From Actinomycetota bacterium (GTDB lineage: Bacteria; Actinomycetota; Acidimicrobiia; Acidimicrobiales; Microtrichaceae): DNA of 64,000 nucleotides. A model generated the notes under the pieces. That model saw nothing but the letters and a program-made list of their open reading frames with translations, was not told where the DNA came from and did no database searches. A program made the translations under genes and the position numbers. The DNA lies in the NCBI GenBank assembly GCA_016870275.1, contig VGBZ01000003.1, forward strand, positions 1 through 64,000. The letters are read 5' to 3'. Of the stretch, positions 26,012 to 35,335 are shown in pieces (position 1 is the first letter of the stretch; each line of letters opens with the position of its first letter).

Positions 26012-27649
26012 TCAACCTGTCGACGGGACCAGCCCTGCGGGCCCGGTGCATCCGTCCGGGAACGGCCCCGCAGGACGCTCGAGCACTGCGACCACACCGG
26101 TTCCCGGATGGGTTGCCACCAGCCAGTCGGACCGGCCTCCACCGGTCGCCACATCGATCGCTCGCGCTGCATTGAGCGGATCCGCCGCGGCGGGCGGCGG
26201 CAGCACGGCGAGTCGACCCGGCCCCCGACGATCGACCGGGTTGACCGAGTCGAGACGGTCGGGTCCGAAGAACACCTCGCCGTCCAGAGTGGCGCCAGAA
26301 CCCCAGACCACCGGGTAGACCGCCCAGTAGTCACCGGCGACGGACGTGACGCCGCAGCGCAGGAGGTCCTCCGCCAGATCGAGCGTGAGCGTCTCCGCCG
26401 AACCGGCATCTCCACTCGGTTCAACCAGCAGACGACGGGCGCCGTCGACCACGACAACGGCGTGCAGCAGCAGGGCGGCCCCGATCGCCACGATCCCGAC
26501 GGTCCGGATCGGCGGCCGAAGGTCCACGACGGTCGCCGCGCCGACAGCGACCAACACGGCGATGGCGGGCCACCAGGCGACCGCGTAGCGATAGTCGACC
26601 TCGAGCGAGAGCGCGGGCAGGAGCGGCAGACCGAGGAGCAGCACCGCGCCGGCAGCCAGCAGCGGAGCTGCGGGCCGACCCACCCGGACCAACGCCACGG
26701 CGCCGATCAGGCAGAGGACCACCACCACGGCCACCACCACGACTTGGAGTGGTGACCACCACGAAGGAGGATCGAGTGACGCGTCACCGGAGATGACCCG
26801 GTAGGTGATCCGCAGCGTGTTGGCGAGGCGATCGACGTACCCCCACTCCGGGTGCTCCACCGGCTGCGCATCAGAGCTGAACGTGGCGAACGAGTTGCGC
26901 AGGTTCCACAGCAGGAGTGGCGACAGACCGACGACCCCACCGACCGCCGCTGCTGTCACTCGCACTGGCCGGGAGACGACGGAACCGCTCCATCCGAGCG
27001 CAGCAACACCGACCGCCACAACAGCGGCCAGGTGCATCGGCTGGGCGTAGAGTGCCGCGCCGGCGAAGAACCCGGCGGCCACCCAGTGCCACACCGACGT
27101 CGAACGGAGCGCCACGGCCACCGCCACACCAGACAGGAGGGCCCCGAGCTGGTAACCCGGGTAGATCCGGTAGAACACCGGCCAGCCTACGACCGAGCTC
27201 AGACCGATGAGTCCCGTCACGGACAGCGCCCCCCACCACTGCGCCACCAATGACCGGCCGGTTCGGCGCAGCAGGTCCGTCGCCACCCAGGTCCAGACCC
27301 CGAGCGCCGCCAACCACACGAGCTGATGAAACAAACGAGCGGGGATCGCCGTGGGACCGAACACCCACCAGAGCAGCGCATAGACGGGGGTCTCGAGCAC
27401 ACCCTGGTAGCTGTTCCCCGGGAACAGGATCGCCGGCCCGTTGCGGACGAACTCGAGAGGCAGCATCGCAGCCACCGCCTCGTCACCATTGATCAGGAGG
27501 CCGTCCCGCAACCCGGTCAGGGTGGCGAGGGCCGGGAGTGCCACGATCGCGCCGACGAGTGCGGCCACCGCCAGCTGCAGGGACCGAACCACCCGACGGG
27601 CTGCCGGGTTCGGCTCGACTCCGGAGGCGTCCACCGGACTGCTCGGCAC
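26012..27649 (-). CDS. multi-pass membrane protein, GT-C glycosyltransferase-like
   Basis: 545 residues with about 11 hydrophobic segments and a C-terminal extracytoplasmic part. After helix 1, INGDEAVAAMLPLEFVRNG places an acidic residue in the first loop as in GT39/GT83 enzymes. WPVFYRIYPGYQLGALL and PLLLWNLRNSF resemble the middle of that family. The sugar donor would be polyprenyl-phosphate-linked and action would be on the outer face of the membrane. GTG start 34 bases after the lpdA stop, so it may be read from the lpdA promoter. Resemblance to the GT-C protein at 13836-15641 is only topological. The function is not certain. Confidence 0.75.
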   Translation of the reverse strand: MPSSPVDASGVEPNPAARRVVRSLQLAVAALVGAIVALPALATLTGLRDGLLINGDEAVAAMLPLEFVRNGPAILFPGNSYQGVLETPVYALLWWVFGPTAIPARLFHQLVWLAALGVWTWVATDLLRRTGRSLVAQWWGALSVTGLIGLSSVVGWPVFYRIYPGYQLGALLSGVAVAVALRSTSVWHWVAAGFFAGAALYAQPMHLAAVVAVGVAALGWSGSVVSRPVRVTAAAVGGVVGLSPLLLWNLRNSFATFSSDAQPVEHPEWGYVDRLANTLRITYRVISGDASLDPPSWWSPLQVVVVAVVVVLCLIGAVALVRVGRPAAPLLAAGAVLLLGLPLLPALSLEVDYRYAVAWWPAIAVLVAVGAATVVDLRPPIRTVGIVAIGAALLLHAVVVVDGARRLLVEPSGDAGSAETLTLDLAEDLLRCGVTSVAGDYWAVYPVVWGSGATLDGEVFFGPDRLDSVNPVDRRGPGRLAVLPPPAAADPLNAARAIDVATGGGRSDWLVATHPGTGVVAVLERPAGPFPDGCTGPAGLVPSTG

Positions 27650-27683
27650 GGCTCAACCGGAGGCGGTCGGGCCGCCGACCGAC

Positions 27684-29045
27684 TCACTCGGCCGCATCAC
27701 TGAGCGCCTCGGCGAGCGCCGGGTGAACGAGGATGCTCTCCGCGAGGTCAGAGGTGCGGAGTCCGTTGGTGACAGCAACGGCGATGACCGAGATGAGCTC
27801 CGACGCCTGCCGGCCGACGATCGAACCGCCGAGAATCACGCCGGTCGCCGGGTCCGAGACGATCTTGACGAACCCTCGCGAGTCGCCGTTGATGAGCGCG
27901 CGGGCCGTGGAGGCGAACGGCACCTTGGTGACGCGCACCTTGCGTCCCTCCGCGAAGGCGTCGGCCTCGGCCAGACCGACGTCGGCGATCTCGGGATCGG
28001 TGAAGATGGCCGACGCGGCCTTCTCGTAGTCGAGGTGCCGGTGGTCGACCTTGTGCAGGCCCATGACGTGCTCGGCGATCTTGCGCCCCTGCATGGACGC
28101 GACCGACGACAGCGGCAGCTTCCCCGACACGTCGCCGGCGACGTAGATGTGGGGCACGTTGGTCCGCATGTGATGGTCGAGCTCGGCAACCCAGGAGCCG
28201 TCCATGTGCACGCCGGCCTCGGCCAGGCCCACGCCCTCCACGTTGGGGAGGGAGCCGATGGCCAGCAGCGCGTGGCTGCCGGTCGCCACCCGGCCATCGT
28301 CGCATCGGACCACCACACCCTCGTCGGTCCTGTCCAGATCAATCGCACGCGCCCCCTTGTAGAGCTGCACGCCCCGGGCGAGGAAGTTCTCCTCCAGCAC
28401 CGCGGCAACCTCCGGATCCTTGCTCGGCAGGACCTGCTGACGGGACACGATGAGCGTCACTCGGGCACCCAGATTCACGAACATGTGGACGAACTCGACT
28501 CCGGTGACACCCGAGCCCACCACCACGAGGTGGTCCGGGAGCGACGGCGGCGGGTAGGCATCGCGAGTGGTCAGGACCCGATCGCCATCCGGCTCGGCCC
28601 ACTCGGGGATTCTCGGCCGGCTGCCGGTCGACACCATCACGGCGTCGGCGAGGAAACTCCGCCCGCCTTCAGCCGTGGTGGCAGCAACCGTGTGCTGGTC
28701 GACGAGACGTCCCGATCCGCGCACGACCTCCACCCCTTGGCTCTCCAGGAGCCGGAGGTTGTGTGATTCGAGCAGCTCGGTGATTCCTGTCACCCGGGCA
28801 CGGATGACGTCGAGGTCGATCGACGCCGCTCCGACCGTGAGTCCCATGCCACGGAACTCAGCGATCTCGTCGAGTCGGTCACCGGTGGCGATCATGGCCT
28901 TGGACGGGATGCAGTCCCACAGGTGAGCAGCCCCACCTACCACGTCGCGCTCGATGAGCACGACCTCGGCACCGAGACGTGCTGCGGTGGTCGCGGCCTG
29001 GACCCCAGCGGGGCCGCCGCCAATGATGACGAATCGCATCGACAC
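27684..29045 (-). CDS. lpdA: LpdA-type flavoprotein disulfide-reductase family protein (probable NAD(P)H:quinone reductase)
   Basis: 453 residues. FAD site MRFVIIGGGPAGVQAATTA, NAD(P) site HLVVVGSGVTGVEF, second FAD motif HIYVAGDVSG, and the dimerisation domain at about 340-453. The redox motif reads GGAAHLWDCIPSK, so the first cysteine of CxxxxC is alanine and no active disulfide can form. The C-terminal motif is VHPALAEAL rather than HxHP. Both changes are those of mycobacterial LpdA, which reduces quinones and is not a lipoamide dehydrogenase. It is distinct from the true Lpd at the right edge. GTG start at 29045, exactly six bases after TAACCT, so leaderless. Confidence 0.9.
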   Translation of the reverse strand: MSMRFVIIGGGPAGVQAATTAARLGAEVVLIERDVVGGAAHLWDCIPSKAMIATGDRLDEIAEFRGMGLTVGAASIDLDVIRARVTGITELLESHNLRLLESQGVEVVRGSGRLVDQHTVAATTAEGGRSFLADAVMVSTGSRPRIPEWAEPDGDRVLTTRDAYPPPSLPDHLVVVGSGVTGVEFVHMFVNLGARVTLIVSRQQVLPSKDPEVAAVLEENFLARGVQLYKGARAIDLDRTDEGVVVRCDDGRVATGSHALLAIGSLPNVEGVGLAEAGVHMDGSWVAELDHHMRTNVPHIYVAGDVSGKLPLSSVASMQGRKIAEHVMGLHKVDHRHLDYEKAASAIFTDPEIADVGLAEADAFAEGRKVRVTKVPFASTARALINGDSRGFVKIVSDPATGVILGGSIVGRQASELISVIAVAVTNGLRTSDLAESILVHPALAEALSDAAE

Positions 29046-29051
29046 ACCGTC

Positions 29052-29057
29052 AGGTTA
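29052..29057 (-). promoter_or_regulatory. leaderless-type -10 box of lpdA
   Basis: TAACCT, six bases (gacggt), then GTG at 29045. It is divergent from the similar element at 29110-29115. Confidence 0.65.
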
Positions 29058-29109
29058 CGAGCTGATCCCCACTCCTTCATGACTTCGCACAACCGATCTC
29101 CCGGAGCGG

Positions 29110-29115
29110 TACGGT
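29110..29115 (+). promoter_or_regulatory. leaderless-type -10 box of the coiled-coil gene at 29122
   Basis: TACGGT, six bases (cgcgac), then GTG at 29122. With the lpdA element this makes a compact divergent promoter pair 52 bases apart. Confidence 0.6.
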
Positions 29116-29121
29116 CGCGAC

Positions 29122-29436
29122 GTGACCTCAGGAGCATCAACCGCAGGCCGCGAGCCGGCGAACGACGGCGATCGCGAACGTCGAATCGAGGAGCTCGAGT
29201 CCGAGCTGGCCGCGGCGAATCGGGACCTCTGGAGCGTGCGGGACGCGCTGATCGGCGCCCAGGCCGAGCAGGCCACGCTACGTGTCAGATACCGGGAGTT
29301 GGAGGTGCAGACTGCGCAGCTGCAACAGCTGCTCGACCAGCAGGACACGCTGCATCGCGTCGTCGGACGAATCCGGCGCGACGAACGGTTCCGGTCCGTG
29401 GCACGCTGGCTCAGGGCCCGTCTCGGAAGGGGCTGA
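29122..29436 (+). CDS. small coiled-coil protein
   Basis: 104 residues. A polar head is followed by a heptad-rich helix at about residues 18-75 (RRIEELESELAAANRDLW, then RYRELEVQTAQLQQLLDQQ) and a basic amphipathic end (RIRRDERFRSVARWLRARL). No enzyme motif. The leaderless-type promoter and coding-like composition support a real gene. Its end is convergent with rfbD 14 bases away. Two other short coiled-coil genes lie among the glycosyltransferases at 35336 and 37956; all three may be scaffold or membrane-association factors for glycan synthesis, but that is inference. Confidence 0.75.
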   Translation: MTSGASTAGREPANDGDRERRIEELESELAAANRDLWSVRDALIGAQAEQATLRVRYRELEVQTAQLQQLLDQQDTLHRVVGRIRRDERFRSVARWLRARLGRG

Positions 29437-29450
29437 TCGGCCGGATCACG

Positions 29451-30302
29451 TCAGGTGGGCCGCAGGGTCGTCACCAACTCCCGGAGTGGTTCCCGGAAGT
29501 CGCGGCTCGGATCGAAGCCGTGGAACCGCCACGCGAGGTTGTCGAGAACGGAGTTGGCCGGTCGCGGTGCCGGCCGGGGCGGATCGAGCTCCGCCGTGCT
29601 CACGGGCAGCACCCTGGTCGGATCGAGTCCCGCTGCAGCGAGCACCTCCTGGGCGAACTCGAACCACGACACCGCCCCGTGATTGGTTGTGTGGAACACC
29701 CCGGGGACTCTCTCGATCGCCAGGTGGGCGAGCATCGGGGCCAGGTCGGACACGAACGTCGGATGACCCCGCTGGTCGTCGACGAAGCGGAGCACCTTGT
29801 CATCCTCAGCGAGGCGGAGCACCGTCTTCACCATGTTCGAACCGTGGCGTCCGCAGACCCACGAGGTCCGGGCGATCGTCCAACCCGGGTCGATCTCCTG
29901 CTCGCCGCCCAGCTTCGTCCGTCCGTAAACGGACCGGGGCGACGGCGTGTCCCACTCCACGTAGGGATCAGGCTTCGTGCCGTCGAACACGTAGTCGGTC
30001 GACACGTAGACGACGTGGGCCCCAACGCGTCGGGCGCCATCGGCGACGAACCGGGTCGCCCCACAGTTCACGCGGAACGCCGTCTCGACATCCGTCTCGC
30101 ACGCGTCAACCGCGGTGAACGCTGCGGTGTGAATGATCGCTTCGGGACGGAAGCCTGCGATCAGTTCGAGCACCTGCGCCCGGTCCGTCAGGTCGACCTC
30201 GGGCAGGTCCACGCCGAGCAACTCATGCTCCGAGGCGCGCCCGAGTTGCTCGGAGAGCTCCGTCCCCAATTGACCCCGACTGCCCGTCACGAGTATTCGC
30301 AT
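29451..30302 (-). CDS. rfbD: dTDP-4-dehydrorhamnose reductase
   Basis: 283 residues; the last step of dTDP-L-rhamnose synthesis, NAD(P)H-dependent. MRILVTGSRGQLGTELSEQL carries the GxxGxxG motif. VYVSTDYVFDG and the catalytic tyrosine/lysine pair in SVYGRTKLGGE are standard for RmlD. I start at ATG 30302 rather than the frame's earliest start because the family begins at MRILVTG. Last gene of the rhamnose/glycosyltransferase operon, 8 nt after rfbB. Confidence 0.96.
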   Translation of the reverse strand: MRILVTGSRGQLGTELSEQLGRASEHELLGVDLPEVDLTDRAQVLELIAGFRPEAIIHTAAFTAVDACETDVETAFRVNCGATRFVADGARRVGAHVVYVSTDYVFDGTKPDPYVEWDTPSPRSVYGRTKLGGEQEIDPGWTIARTSWVCGRHGSNMVKTVLRLAEDDKVLRFVDDQRGHPTFVSDLAPMLAHLAIERVPGVFHTTNHGAVSWFEFAQEVLAAAGLDPTRVLPVSTAELDPPRPAPRPANSVLDNLAWRFHGFDPSRDFREPLRELVTTLRPT

Positions 30303-30310
30303 CGTCCCGC

Positions 30311-31279
30311 TCAGCGATTCCTGACCCTGGCTCGGAGCGGTTCCCACCAGTCCCGCCGAGTCACGTAGAACCGGACGGTCTCTTCCAGCGCGGTGTCGAA
30401 GTCAGTTCGTGGTCGCCAGCCGAGGGCGGCCACCCGGTCCCAGTTGATCGAGTAGCGACGGTCGTGGCCGAGCCGGTCCGCCACGTACTCCACCGAGGTC
30501 TCCGGGGCGCCGAGCAGAGCGAGCAGGCGGTCGGTCACCGCTCGGTTGGTCCGCTCGTTGCCGGCGCCGATGTTGTAGATCGACCCGATCTCGCCACGGC
30601 GGAGCACCAGATCGACTCCCTCGCAGTTGTCGCGGACGAACAGCCAGTCACGGACGTTCAATCCATCCCCGTAGAGCGGAACGGTCCCGCCGCCGAGCAG
30701 GTTGGTCACGAAGAAGGGGATGAGCTTCTCGGGGAACTGGTAGGGGCCGAACTGGTTCGAGGAACGCGTCACCACGACCGGCAGGTCAAACGTCTCGTGG
30801 TAGGCGAGCGCGATGAGATCGGAGCCGGCCTTCGACGCCGAGTAGGGCGATCTGGGCGCCAGGACGTCGTCCTCGTTGAACGACCCCTGCTCGATGGATC
30901 CGTAGACCTCGTCGGTGGAGACGTGGACGAAGCGTTCGACCTCGGCCACGACGGCCTGATCGCAGAGCACATTGGTCCCGAGGCAGTTGGTCCGCACGAA
31001 CACGTCGGGATCGAGCAACGAGCGGTCCACGTGACTCTCGGCGGCGAAGTGGACCACGACGTCATGTCCGGGGAGGGCTGCTGCGACCGCCCCCCGGTCG
31101 CAGATGTCCCCGTGCACGAAGCTGAAGCGCTGGTCGTCGTCGACATCGGCGAGATTCGCCCGGTTCCCGGCATAGGTGAGTGCGTCGTAGACGGTCACGT
31201 GGTCGTCGGATGTCGCGAGGACATGCCGAACGAAGTTCGATCCGATGAACCCGGCACCGCCGGTGACGAACAGTCGCAT
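30311..31279 (-). CDS. rfbB: dTDP-glucose 4,6-dehydratase
   Basis: 322 residues. It converts dTDP-glucose to dTDP-4-keto-6-deoxyglucose with bound NAD+. MRLFVTGGAGFIGSNFVRHV is the cofactor loop. VVHFAAESHVDRS, HVSTDEVYGS (with the Asp-Glu acid/base pair) and YSASKAGSD (YxxxK) are all present. ATG at 31279 has GGAG four bases upstream. It lies between rfbC and rfbD in one operon with gaps of 8-10 nt. Confidence 0.97.
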   Translation of the reverse strand: MRLFVTGGAGFIGSNFVRHVLATSDDHVTVYDALTYAGNRANLADVDDDQRFSFVHGDICDRGAVAAALPGHDVVVHFAAESHVDRSLLDPDVFVRTNCLGTNVLCDQAVVAEVERFVHVSTDEVYGSIEQGSFNEDDVLAPRSPYSASKAGSDLIALAYHETFDLPVVVTRSSNQFGPYQFPEKLIPFFVTNLLGGGTVPLYGDGLNVRDWLFVRDNCEGVDLVLRRGEIGSIYNIGAGNERTNRAVTDRLLALLGAPETSVEYVADRLGHDRRYSINWDRVAALGWRPRTDFDTALEETVRFYVTRRDWWEPLRARVRNR

Positions 31280-31289
31280 GGCTCCGACC

Positions 31290-31856
31290 TCAGCTCCTGA
31301 GCTGGTGGTGCGGACGAAGCTCCGACGGCAGATCGGCCCGCAGCGGGTTGGTCCGGTCCCGCTCGGAGAGCGTCGGATCCGAGATGCCCCAGTCGGCGCC
31401 GATCGCCGGGTCATCCCAGGCGACGCCGAGTTCGTCGGCCGGGTTGTAGTAGCCGTCGACGAGATACGTGATCGTCATGTCGGTGAGCGAGGCGAATCCG
31501 TGGGCGACACCCGGTGGAATGTAGACGCCGAGGTGCTCGACGGGCGCCCCGTCCCGCTCCCCCAAGTCGAGTTCGAGCGTGGCGCCGTCGGTCGCGCAAC
31601 CGACCCGCAGGTCGTGCAGGACGACCCGTGCGAGCCCCCTGGGCACGTACCAGTAGTCGGCCTGGTGCAGGTGGTAGTGCAGGCCGACGACGCACCCTGC
31701 GACTCGGTCCCCGCGGTTGGCCTGGACCATCTCCCGACCGCGCGGAAACCAGTCGCGACGGTAGGTCTCCACGAAGAACCCTCGTTCATCCCCGTAGACC
31801 TCGGGCGTGACGAGCACGACACCATCGATGACGGCGCTCGGTCGCAGATCTGGCAC
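31290..31856 (-). CDS. rfbC: dTDP-4-dehydrorhamnose 3,5-epimerase
   Basis: 188 residues, a cupin-fold RmlC. PEVYGDERGFFVETYRRDWF is the family N-terminal signature; GLHYHLHQADYWYV holds the active-site histidine; GVAHGFASLTDMTITYLV is the conserved C-terminal strand pair. The frame is open upstream, but GTG 31856 has a strong GGGGAGGAG ribosome-binding site. GLHYH in place of the commoner GLHYQ and the lack of the usual KLV after it make it a somewhat divergent member. The rfbA-C-B-D context leaves little doubt about its role. Confidence 0.93.
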   Translation of the reverse strand: MPDLRPSAVIDGVVLVTPEVYGDERGFFVETYRRDWFPRGREMVQANRGDRVAGCVVGLHYHLHQADYWYVPRGLARVVLHDLRVGCATDGATLELDLGERDGAPVEHLGVYIPPGVAHGFASLTDMTITYLVDGYYNPADELGVAWDDPAIGADWGISDPTLSERDRTNPLRADLPSELRPHHQLRS

Positions 31857-31875
31857 GTCGCCGCTCCTCCCCTGA

Positions 31876-32982
31876 TCAGTCCAACTCGATGGAACAGTGG
31901 TCGCCGACCATGAGACGGGTCGCCCTGGGTCGACGGTCGACACGGTGGATCTCCGAATCACGTCCGATCAGGGAGTCGACCAGCCTCGGAACCCCTCTGA
32001 TCGAGCACCGCTCCAAAATGACGGAGTGCTCCACCTCGGAGTCGATCAAGCGACATTCGGCGGCGATTGCGGTGAACGGGCCCACGTAGGAGTTCTCGAC
32101 CCGGGCGCCGGCCCCGATGATGGCCGGACCCCTCACCTGTGAGTTCACGATCTCGGCGCCCGGCTCGACCACCACCCGGCCGTCGAGGACCGAGCGGTCG
32201 TCGACCGAACCATCGATGCGAGCCTCGATGGTCTCGAGCACCCGGCGGTTCGACTCGAGCAGCGGGTCCTTCTTGCCAGTGTCGAGCCACCAGCCGGTGA
32301 GGGTGTCGTGCCGTACCTGTCGACCCCGGTCGATGAGCCATTGGATGGCATCGGTAATCTCGAGCTCTCCTCTCGGGGATGGCTCGATCGCAGCGACCGC
32401 TTCGTGGATGGCGGGGGTGAAGAGGTATACCCCGACCAGCGCCAGGTCCGACGGCGGTTCCTCCGGCTTCTCCACGAGCCGGACGACCTGGCCGGCCCCG
32501 TCCACCTCGGCGACCCCGAACCGGTGCGGGTCCGGGACCGGGCTCAGCAGGATCTGTGCCACCGGTGGCTCGTGGTCATCGTCGAGTTCCGGTGCGGCCC
32601 AGCGCGCCCGATCCTCCTCGAACGCCCGGACGAACTCCACCAGGCCCTGCTGGAGCATGTTGTCCCCCAGGTACATGACGAAGTCGTCGTCCCCCAGGAA
32701 GTCGCGGGCGACGAGCACACAGTGGGCGAGGCCCAGCGGGGCCGACTGCGGGATGTAGGTGACCTCGGCGCCGAATCGGGAGCCGTCACCGACCGCCTCG
32801 ATGATGTCCGGTCCGGTCTCGCCGGTGATGATGCCGATCCGGGTGATCCCGGCGGCCACCATGTCCTCGATTCCGTAGAAGAGAATGGGCTTGTTGGCGA
32901 CGGGCACGAGCTGCTTTGCGCTGGTGTGGGTGATGGGCCGCAGACGGGTACCAGCGCCACCGGAGAGGATCAGGCCCTTCAC
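31876..32982 (-). CDS. rfbA: glucose-1-phosphate thymidylyltransferase, long form
   Basis: 368 residues from GTG 32982 (VKGLILSGGAGTRLRPITHT). It makes dTDP-glucose from dTTP and glucose-1-phosphate. The nucleotidyltransferase core includes SAKQLVPVANKPILFYGIEDM and YLGDNMLQQGL. After about residue 240 comes a left-handed beta-helix region (VVVEPGAEIVNSQVRGPAII, DSEVEHSVILERC). That makes it the StrD/long RmlA type found in actinobacteria and archaea rather than the 290-residue enterobacterial form. The upstream open frame is a shadow. Confidence 0.94.
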   Translation of the reverse strand: MKGLILSGGAGTRLRPITHTSAKQLVPVANKPILFYGIEDMVAAGITRIGIITGETGPDIIEAVGDGSRFGAEVTYIPQSAPLGLAHCVLVARDFLGDDDFVMYLGDNMLQQGLVEFVRAFEEDRARWAAPELDDDHEPPVAQILLSPVPDPHRFGVAEVDGAGQVVRLVEKPEEPPSDLALVGVYLFTPAIHEAVAAIEPSPRGELEITDAIQWLIDRGRQVRHDTLTGWWLDTGKKDPLLESNRRVLETIEARIDGSVDDRSVLDGRVVVEPGAEIVNSQVRGPAIIGAGARVENSYVGPFTAIAAECRLIDSEVEHSVILERCSIRGVPRLVDSLIGRDSEIHRVDRRPRATRLMVGDHCSIELD

Positions 32983-32992
32983 AGGGGAGTGT

Positions 32993-35332
32993 CTACCAGC
33001 CGCCAACGGAGGAACCGGAGCGCACGACCCCCAACGTCGACACCAGGGTCTCGGCCGCATGCCGGTAGGAGTGCTCGGCTGCGTAGCGCCGACCGGCGTT
33101 GCGGAGCTCCTCCCTGCGGTCAGAGTCCGCAAGCAACTGCCGGAGGACGGCGGCGAGCTCCCGGGGCCCGAGGTCGACCGGGACCTTGACGACCACGTCA
33201 TCGGGGTACTCGGAGAACGTTCCGATGTCGGTCACCACCGTGGGCACACCGGCGGCGAGGGTCTCGGCCACCGACGCCGACGACTCGCCGTTCGAGTGCA
33301 TACGAAGCTGCACTGCGACGGTGGACCGGGCGAGCCACGCGTCGTACGCTCCCGCGTCGATCCGCCCGGTCACGTGCACACGGTCGCCGATGTCCAGCTC
33401 ATCGGCCCGCCGCCGGAGCGACTGGAGGAACTCCTCCCCTGAGTCACCGACCAGCGCCAGGTCGACATCCGGGAGCCCAACCATCGACTCGAGCACGAGT
33501 TCGCTCCGCTTGGCTGGGCTGACGAAACCGAACGAGGCGACGAGCTGCTCGCCGGGAGCGGGGTCCGCGTCGTTCACGGGTGGTGACGGAATCGGGAAGA
33601 CGACCTCCGGACGTCTGCCACAGTCGAGTTCGACCAGGTCGGCGGCGTGGGACGAGTGCACGAACAAGCGGGTGGCGAGTTCGGCGACGTCTCGGACCAT
33701 GAGGACGCCGTACAGGCCCTCCTCGGGGAGCGGAAGATATCCGGAGCCGCCCATCACCCCCGGGTAGCGACCCGGGTACATGCGATGCAGAGCTCCGCCG
33801 AAGCCGCCGGGCATCTCCTCGGGATGGCTCACGGCGAGTTCACTGTGGAGAATTGTCAAGCGCGCATCGTGGAGGATGACACAGCCTGGACGCCGTCGAA
33901 GCATCCGGAGCTCCTCCACGTGGAAGGGGCTGTTCCCGATGAAGTACACGACCTCGTCGAAGCGACCTTCGGCGAGTTCGAGGAGCGGCAGCGAGGTGAT
34001 CCGCTCCACCCGGATCCCAGCAGGGACGACCACGGCGGCCGGTTCGACGCTCGTCAGAAGCGTCACGTCGCAGAGGTCCACGAGGTGCTCGAGCAGGGCC
34101 GCCATGTACGCCGAGGGTCCCGACAGCTGCGGAGGAACCGGCGAGGCGACAGCGATCCGGGGCCGCCGACTCGCGACGATCCGGCCGCGACCGGTGGCCA
34201 GATCCCGGTAGACGCCGAGCACGAGTCGGCACACGGCATCGAGTTCGTAGCGTTCGGGCACCGGATCGGCGGCCAGGTCCGACCTCAGGGACGGGTCCCG
34301 GAGGTGCAGTTCGACCACCCGGGCGATGTCGGCCGGATCCATCGGGTCGAACCTCGCTTCGGGACGCTCGACGATCTCGGCCATGGACGACGAGTCGCTG
34401 CACACCACCGGGGAACCGCAGGCCCGGGCCTCGAGCACGGGCAGCCCGAGGCCCTCGTAGAGCGACGGGAAGACGACGAGCGTCGCCGATCGGTAGAGGG
34501 CCACGAGCTCGGCGTCGCCCACCTCGCCGGTCATCAGGACCGAGTCGCGCAGACCGAGTGAGCGGATGCGCTCGTCGAGGTGACACCGTGCATCCGGAGC
34601 GAGGTGACACTGGACGACGAGCGGAGTGCGGTGCCGAAGGGCCGGGTCGACCATCGACCACGCCTGGAGCAATCGGTCGAGGTTCTTGCGCCACTCGATG
34701 CCGGTCGGTACCAGGACGAAGCCCGAGGCCACCCGTTCCGGATCCACCGACGTCAGCTCCGCCCGGATCACGTCCGCCGCCAGCTCACCGGGACCGAAGC
34801 CCGGGCCGGCAGCGCCGTGGACGGTGACGATCCGGGAGTCGGGGACCCCGGCGAGTTCGATCAGGTCACGGGACGTCGACTCCGAGATGGAGAGGATCCG
34901 GTCGCACAACGGGAGCAGCGCGAGTCGATGCTGGTACCAGCGACGATCCGAGTCGGCTCGCAGGTAGACATCGGGGAATCGAGCCGGGATGAGATCGTAG
35001 GCGGTTGCGATCAACCGGACCTCTGCGGTGGCCCAGTCAGGCAGCGCAGGTGCGTCTCGGGAGCTCCCCTCGGCGAAGGGACTGGTCGTGTGGAACACCC
35101 GGGGAGGCGCATCGGTCAGTTCGACCGAATCGCTCCGACGGAGCTTGCCCGTCTGGAGTAACCGCTGCGCCTCTCGATGGAGCGGGAACGCCGGATCGAC
35201 CACGTAGGCCCGGACCGCTGAGGGATCCCGGGCCTCGATGCCCTCGATCAGCTGGAGGGTATACCTGCCGATACCCCGGGTGGCGTGGTCCGGGGCCTGC
35301 AGCGCCCGCAGGTCGACGGCGACGCCGTCCAC
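32993..35332 (-). CDS. tandem GT4-GT4 glycosyltransferase
   Basis: 779 residues with two complete GT-B units. Unit 1, about 1-385, opens VAVDLRALQAPDHATRGIGRY and has GFVLVPTGIEWRKNLDRLL and FPSLYEGLGLPVLEA (E-x7-E). Unit 2, about 390-779, opens RIAVASPVPPQLSGPSAYM and has VASFGFVSPAKRSELVLESM and RMHSNGESSASVAETLAAG. Unit 1 resembles WbdA/mannosyltransferase-like GT4 domains. Fused GT4 pairs commonly add alternate linkages of one repeat. Directly upstream of rfbA (10 nt), so at least one unit probably uses dTDP-rhamnose. Gap of 3 nt to the coiled-coil gene before it. Confidence 0.9.
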   Translation of the reverse strand: MDGVAVDLRALQAPDHATRGIGRYTLQLIEGIEARDPSAVRAYVVDPAFPLHREAQRLLQTGKLRRSDSVELTDAPPRVFHTTSPFAEGSSRDAPALPDWATAEVRLIATAYDLIPARFPDVYLRADSDRRWYQHRLALLPLCDRILSISESTSRDLIELAGVPDSRIVTVHGAAGPGFGPGELAADVIRAELTSVDPERVASGFVLVPTGIEWRKNLDRLLQAWSMVDPALRHRTPLVVQCHLAPDARCHLDERIRSLGLRDSVLMTGEVGDAELVALYRSATLVVFPSLYEGLGLPVLEARACGSPVVCSDSSSMAEIVERPEARFDPMDPADIARVVELHLRDPSLRSDLAADPVPERYELDAVCRLVLGVYRDLATGRGRIVASRRPRIAVASPVPPQLSGPSAYMAALLEHLVDLCDVTLLTSVEPAAVVVPAGIRVERITSLPLLELAEGRFDEVVYFIGNSPFHVEELRMLRRRPGCVILHDARLTILHSELAVSHPEEMPGGFGGALHRMYPGRYPGVMGGSGYLPLPEEGLYGVLMVRDVAELATRLFVHSSHAADLVELDCGRRPEVVFPIPSPPVNDADPAPGEQLVASFGFVSPAKRSELVLESMVGLPDVDLALVGDSGEEFLQSLRRRADELDIGDRVHVTGRIDAGAYDAWLARSTVAVQLRMHSNGESSASVAETLAAGVPTVVTDIGTFSEYPDDVVVKVPVDLGPRELAAVLRQLLADSDRREELRNAGRRYAAEHSYRHAAETLVSTLGVVRSGSSVGGW

Positions 35333-35335
35333 CTG

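Noticed and set aside
31857-31961. Longer N-terminus of RfbC (223 codons)
   Set aside because: The extra residues overlap rfbA, do not resemble the family, and GTG 31856 has a strong ribosome-binding site.
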